From Halegenticoccus tardaugens (GTDB lineage: Archaea > Halobacteriota > Halobacteria > Halobacteriales > Haloferacaceae), in the NCBI RefSeq assembly GCF_004116405.1, contig NZ_SDIC01000002.1, positions 62,001 through 126,000 on the forward strand: a stretch of DNA of 64,000 nucleotides, in the 5' to 3' direction. The notes beneath the pieces were generated by a model, which saw nothing but the letters and a program-made list of their open reading frames with translations, was not told where the DNA came from and made no database searches. The position numbers and the translations under genes are program-made. Positions 61,315 to 64,000 of the stretch are shown piece after piece; positions within the stretch are counted from its first letter, which is position 1, and every line of letters starts with the position of its first letter.

Positions 61315-63549
61315 TCACGCGCTTGGGCTGTCTCCAGTGCTGTTCCACTCGACGAGCGGTTTCTCGTGGTGTCCTTCGCGTCCACCATCAGTCGCGCTCG
61401 GGGTCGCTTCCTGCAGCGCTCGTTCGAAGTGCTCCCGCGTAAGGACGATCTCGTCGGCGTCCATGTCGTCGGATCGGACGTATCCGCGGACCGCCGACGC
61501 CGCTGCTTCTCGACAAACCGCTTCGATGTCGGCCCCCACGTATCCGTTGGTGCGTGACGCAAGGTCGTCGACATCGACGTCGGTCAACGGTTTGTCCCTC
61601 GTGTGAACCGCGAAGATCTCCCGACGGGCGGGTTCGTCCGGGACGGTAACGTCGATGTGGTGGTCGAACCGCCCGGACCGGACGAGCGCGTCGTCGAGGA
61701 GGTCGGGGCGATTGGTGGTTGCGATGACGACGACACCCTCGAGGTCTTCGAGCCCGTCGAGTTCGGTGAGCAGTTGGGAGACGACGCGCTCGCCCACACC
61801 CGAGTCGCTCAGCCGCTGGCCGCGCTCGCCGGCGATGGCGTCAATCTCGTCGAAGAAGACGACGGTTGGCGCGTTCTCACGCGCTTTCGCGAAGATCTCG
61901 CGAACGCCCTTCTCGGACTCGCCGACGTACTTGTTGAGCAGCTCGGGCCCCTTGATGGAGATGAAATTGCTCGTCGACTCGTTCGCGACCGCCTTCGCCA
62001 ACAGCGTCTTTCCTGTCCCAGGGGGACCGTATAGTAGAATCCCCTTTGCCGGCGTTAGGGACACTCGTTCGTACGCGTCCGGGTACGCGAGCGGCCACTG
62101 GACTGTCTCCTGGAGTCGTTGTTTCGTCTCCGAGAGGCCGCCGACGTCGTCCCACGAGACGTCCGGCACCTCGACGAATACTTCCCGTAGCCCCGACGGT
62201 TTGATGTACTGGAGAGCGTCCTCAACGTCGGTCCGGGTGACTGCGAGAGGACCGAAGACGGTAGGATCCGGACAGTCAACCTCGGGCTTGTGGGTCCGAT
62301 CCACACGACGGAGTGCGCGCATCGCGCTCTCCTTTATGAGGCTTTCGAGGTCGGCTCCGACGAATCCATGGGTACGCTCGGCGACCGTGGTGAGATCGAC
62401 ATCATCGGTCAGCGGAACATGACGCGTGTGGATACGAAGGATTTCTTCACGATCCGCCTGGTTTGGCACGCCGATCTCGATCTCGCGGTCGAACCGTCCA
62501 GGACGACGAAGCGCCGGGTCGAGTGCCTCAACACGGTCGGTCGCTCCGATCACGAGACAGCGGTCACGTCCGCTGAGGTCGTCCAGTGACGCGATTAACT
62601 GAGTAACAACTTCGGTGACTGCATTCCGTCGGTCGTCGTGACTCCCGGAGACCGCGTCGAGGTCGTCAATAAAGATGATCGACGGGGGGTTCTCCATCGC
62701 CTCCTCGAAGGTCACACGGAGCCGATCCGCCGCCTCGCTGCGCCGTCCCGAGGCGAGGTTCGCTGCCGAAAGCGGCTGGAGGTGGGTGTCGAGTTCAGTG
62801 GCGACGGCCGTCGCTAGCAGGGTTTTTCCCACTCCCGAAGGACCGTGCAAGAGGATGCCGGTAGGCGATTCGACACCGAGCGAACGGAGCAGCCATGGAC
62901 GTCGAATCGACAGTTCGACGAGCTCTCGAATCTGTGCGAGTTCGGCGTCGAGCCCACCGACGTCACGATACGTCACCGACATTCGCATCGGCCGTCCGGT
63001 CAGACCGGGGACTGTCTCGTTCTCGCCCGAAGCGACCGAGACGTACGTCCGCTTCGAAATGACGACCGGACCAGACGGCTCCGTGTCGACGACGTGAACT
63101 AGAAGCCGATGCACGGCGTCAGCCGGATACGAACTCGACTTCGATCCCGACGTCGGCTCTTGGGGAACAGCCAGCGTTTGTCCGGCAACGACGCCGCGAC
63201 CGACGAGCTCGCCACGGAGGGAAGCGCCGACTGCCTCTGAAACGTCGAGATCGGGCAACGAGATTGTGATGTGGTTCGCTGGGTCGACGCCGATACGCTC
63301 GACGTTGACGGTATTACCCACGTCGACGGAGAGGGTCCGCCGAAACGGTCGGCCGATGCGAACGGCAGTTTCGCCGAGCGTCTCGGACGGAACCGTCCGA
63401 GCGCTTGCGACCGCGATGCGCCCGTCCGGTCCTGCGAGACGCACAAAATCGCCGTCAACCGCGCCCAGCGCGTCCATCACTGTAGCACTCATCGCGGCAA
63501 GGCCATCCCCTAACTGCCCCTTCGCCGCCGGCCTGACCGTGAGATCCAT
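61315..63549 (-). CDS. CDC48/p97-like AAA+ ATPase, copy B
   Basis: 744-aa paralog of copy A (36665-38869). N-terminal barrel domain to about residue 185, then D1 with Walker A GPSGVGKT and Walker B FIDDLDAVSG, again with Asp in place of the catalytic Glu. D2 has canonical GPPGTGKT and FFDEIDAIAG. Block 61585-62163 is nearly identical to copy A, whereas the N-domain and D1 differ considerably, suggesting different substrates or adaptors with a shared motor. Start ATG 63549 matches copy A (M-x-LTV). The region ahead (63550-63785) holds TATA-like sequences for both divergent genes. Confidence 0.93.
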   Translation of the reverse strand: MDLTVRPAAKGQLGDGLAAMSATVMDALGAVDGDFVRLAGPDGRIAVASARTVPSETLGETAVRIGRPFRRTLSVDVGNTVNVERIGVDPANHITISLPDLDVSEAVGASLRGELVGRGVVAGQTLAVPQEPTSGSKSSSYPADAVHRLLVHVVDTEPSGPVVISKRTYVSVASGENETVPGLTGRPMRMSVTYRDVGGLDAELAQIRELVELSIRRPWLLRSLGVESPTGILLHGPSGVGKTLLATAVATELDTHLQPLSAANLASGRRSEAADRLRVTFEEAMENPPSIIFIDDLDAVSGSHDDRRNAVTEVVTQLIASLDDLSGRDRCLVIGATDRVEALDPALRRPGRFDREIEIGVPNQADREEILRIHTRHVPLTDDVDLTTVAERTHGFVGADLESLIKESAMRALRRVDRTHKPEVDCPDPTVFGPLAVTRTDVEDALQYIKPSGLREVFVEVPDVSWDDVGGLSETKQRLQETVQWPLAYPDAYERVSLTPAKGILLYGPPGTGKTLLAKAVANESTSNFISIKGPELLNKYVGESEKGVREIFAKARENAPTVVFFDEIDAIAGERGQRLSDSGVGERVVSQLLTELDGLEDLEGVVVIATTNRPDLLDDALVRSGRFDHHIDVTVPDEPARREIFAVHTRDKPLTDVDVDDLASRTNGYVGADIEAVCREAAASAVRGYVRSDDMDADEIVLTREHFERALQEATPSATDGGREGHHEKPLVEWNSTGDSPSA
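61585..62163 (-). repeat. near-identical 579-bp D2 block shared with 38033-38611 (inverted)
   Basis: Reverse complement of 38033-38611 with very few differences. The two copies lie in opposite orientation about 23 kb apart and could recombine to invert the segment between them. Confidence 0.75.
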
Positions 63550-63785
63550 CGTTTTATATCCTCCCCTGAGTCGGCGGTTTACAAGTATCCAAGGGTAGTC
63601 CGCGAAAGTCGTTCGCTAGATCCGCCGGCCCGGACGAGCGTCGTCCCGTGGTCAGTGGCGACGCCCGTTTTCGAAAGCGGTTTCGAGCACTCAGCGTTTG
63701 AATGGTAACGAATACTCGCAGGGTCGGTAACGATTGTTCGTGTAGTTAACGTTATGCCGCACAAGGCCAATGGTTCGCTCGGCAC

Positions 63786-64000
63786 ATGCCACAAATTGGC
63801 ACACCGACCGTCACGTCCGACGATCGACGCGAGCTAGCGTCAGCGTTCGGGATCCAGAATCCCCCCGGAAGTAGGGATTTAACATTCGAAGAAATTCAGG
63901 AATCGGTCCAGACGGGGACGGATCCAGGGTTTGCCTCGAAGAGTGCAGCGATTCGAAACGATCTAATCGACGAACTCGACTTGGATCTCATCGACGAGAC
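63786..64000 (+). CDS. paralog of the 42545 protein, cut by the window end
   Basis: 71 codons are visible. The N-terminus TSDDRRELASAFGIQ, IQESVQTGTDPGFASKSAAIRNDLIDELDLDLIDE follows the same pattern as the 301-aa protein at 42545 (RGDREQLTDTLDVS, IEAGTDADFASVGTAIRNDLAGELDAELLE). Divergent from CDC48 copy B. In the first locus this family is followed directly by the PQQ dehydrogenase, so a second quinoprotein gene may lie just outside the window. Function unknown. Confidence 0.75.
   Translation, partial: MPQIGTPTVTSDDRRELASAFGIQNPPGSRDLTFEEIQESVQTGTDPGFASKSAAIRNDLIDELDLDLIDE

Overview
The window is haloarchaeal DNA (class Halobacteria; genus not determinable from the sequence alone). The evidence is high GC, very acidic proteins, TATA-like boxes 25-31 bp upstream of start codons that imply mostly leaderless mRNAs, several bat-type HTH regulators, a halobacterial-type 2Fe-2S ferredoxin, CDC48-type AAA ATPases and amphi-Trp and PadR families. 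No tRNA, rRNA or CRISPR array was seen. About 60 genes are supported. Several IS200/IS605-like terminal hairpins occur without any intact transposase.

Layout. 1-6.1 kb: a 5'-truncated M20 amidohydrolase, threonine ammonia-lyase, a frameshifted EamA permease remnant, then a minus-strand BCCT transporter and class-III aminotransferase. 6.6-10.5 kb: small genes (unknown 214-aa protein, alpha/beta hydrolase, PadR regulator, exported protein) and decayed sequence. 10.5-22.8 kb: acyl-CoA metabolism. It holds an MFS carrier, two AMP-forming acyl-CoA ligases, an APH-type kinase, an acyl-CoA dehydrogenase and an enoyl-CoA hydratase, followed by a D-aminoacylase-like amidohydrolase and a two-gene sodium:solute symporter. 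The kinase plus dehydrogenase pair resembles the split form of ACAD10/11 and the LvaA/LvaC pair, pointing to 4-hydroxy acid breakdown.

23-33 kb: a quaternary-amine (probably glycine betaine) catabolic island. It has a BCCT carrier, a Rieske oxygenase of the GbcA/CntA type, a dimethylglycine/sarcosine dehydrogenase with a GcvT half, a monomeric sarcosine oxidase and a serine/threonine dehydratase, flanked by two bat-type regulators. Together these could take betaine through dimethylglycine, sarcosine, glycine and serine to pyruvate. No dedicated Rieske reductase is present; a 2Fe-2S ferredoxin at 46 kb is a candidate donor.

33-42 kb: a zinc ribbon, an amphi-Trp protein, a Ca2+/Na+ exchanger, ArsR, a DUF4242 protein, CDC48 copy A, PaaI thioesterase and an aldehyde dehydrogenase preceded by a translationally coupled 53-codon ORF. 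42.5-45.2 kb: an unrecognised 301-aa protein directly followed by a methanol-dehydrogenase-like PQQ enzyme. This enzyme carries the D-Y-D signature of lanthanide-dependent enzymes but has no signal peptide. A paralog of the 301-aa protein begins at the right edge (63786).

45-55 kb: ferredoxin, glyoxalase-fold protein, cupin, three overlapping NMT1/THI5-like (type-2 periplasmic-binding fold) proteins with neither export signals nor ABC partners, a methyltransferase, a second Ca2+/Na+ exchanger, and a regulator that fuses a winged helix to the same NMT1-like fold. 55-64 kb: formate dehydrogenase, small genes, aldehyde:ferredoxin oxidoreductase and CDC48 copy B. CDC48 B shares a nearly identical 579-bp block with copy A in inverted orientation. 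PQQ-type alcohol oxidation, aldehyde oxidation, formate dehydrogenase and N-demethylation together suggest a C1-oxidising theme, which is an inference.
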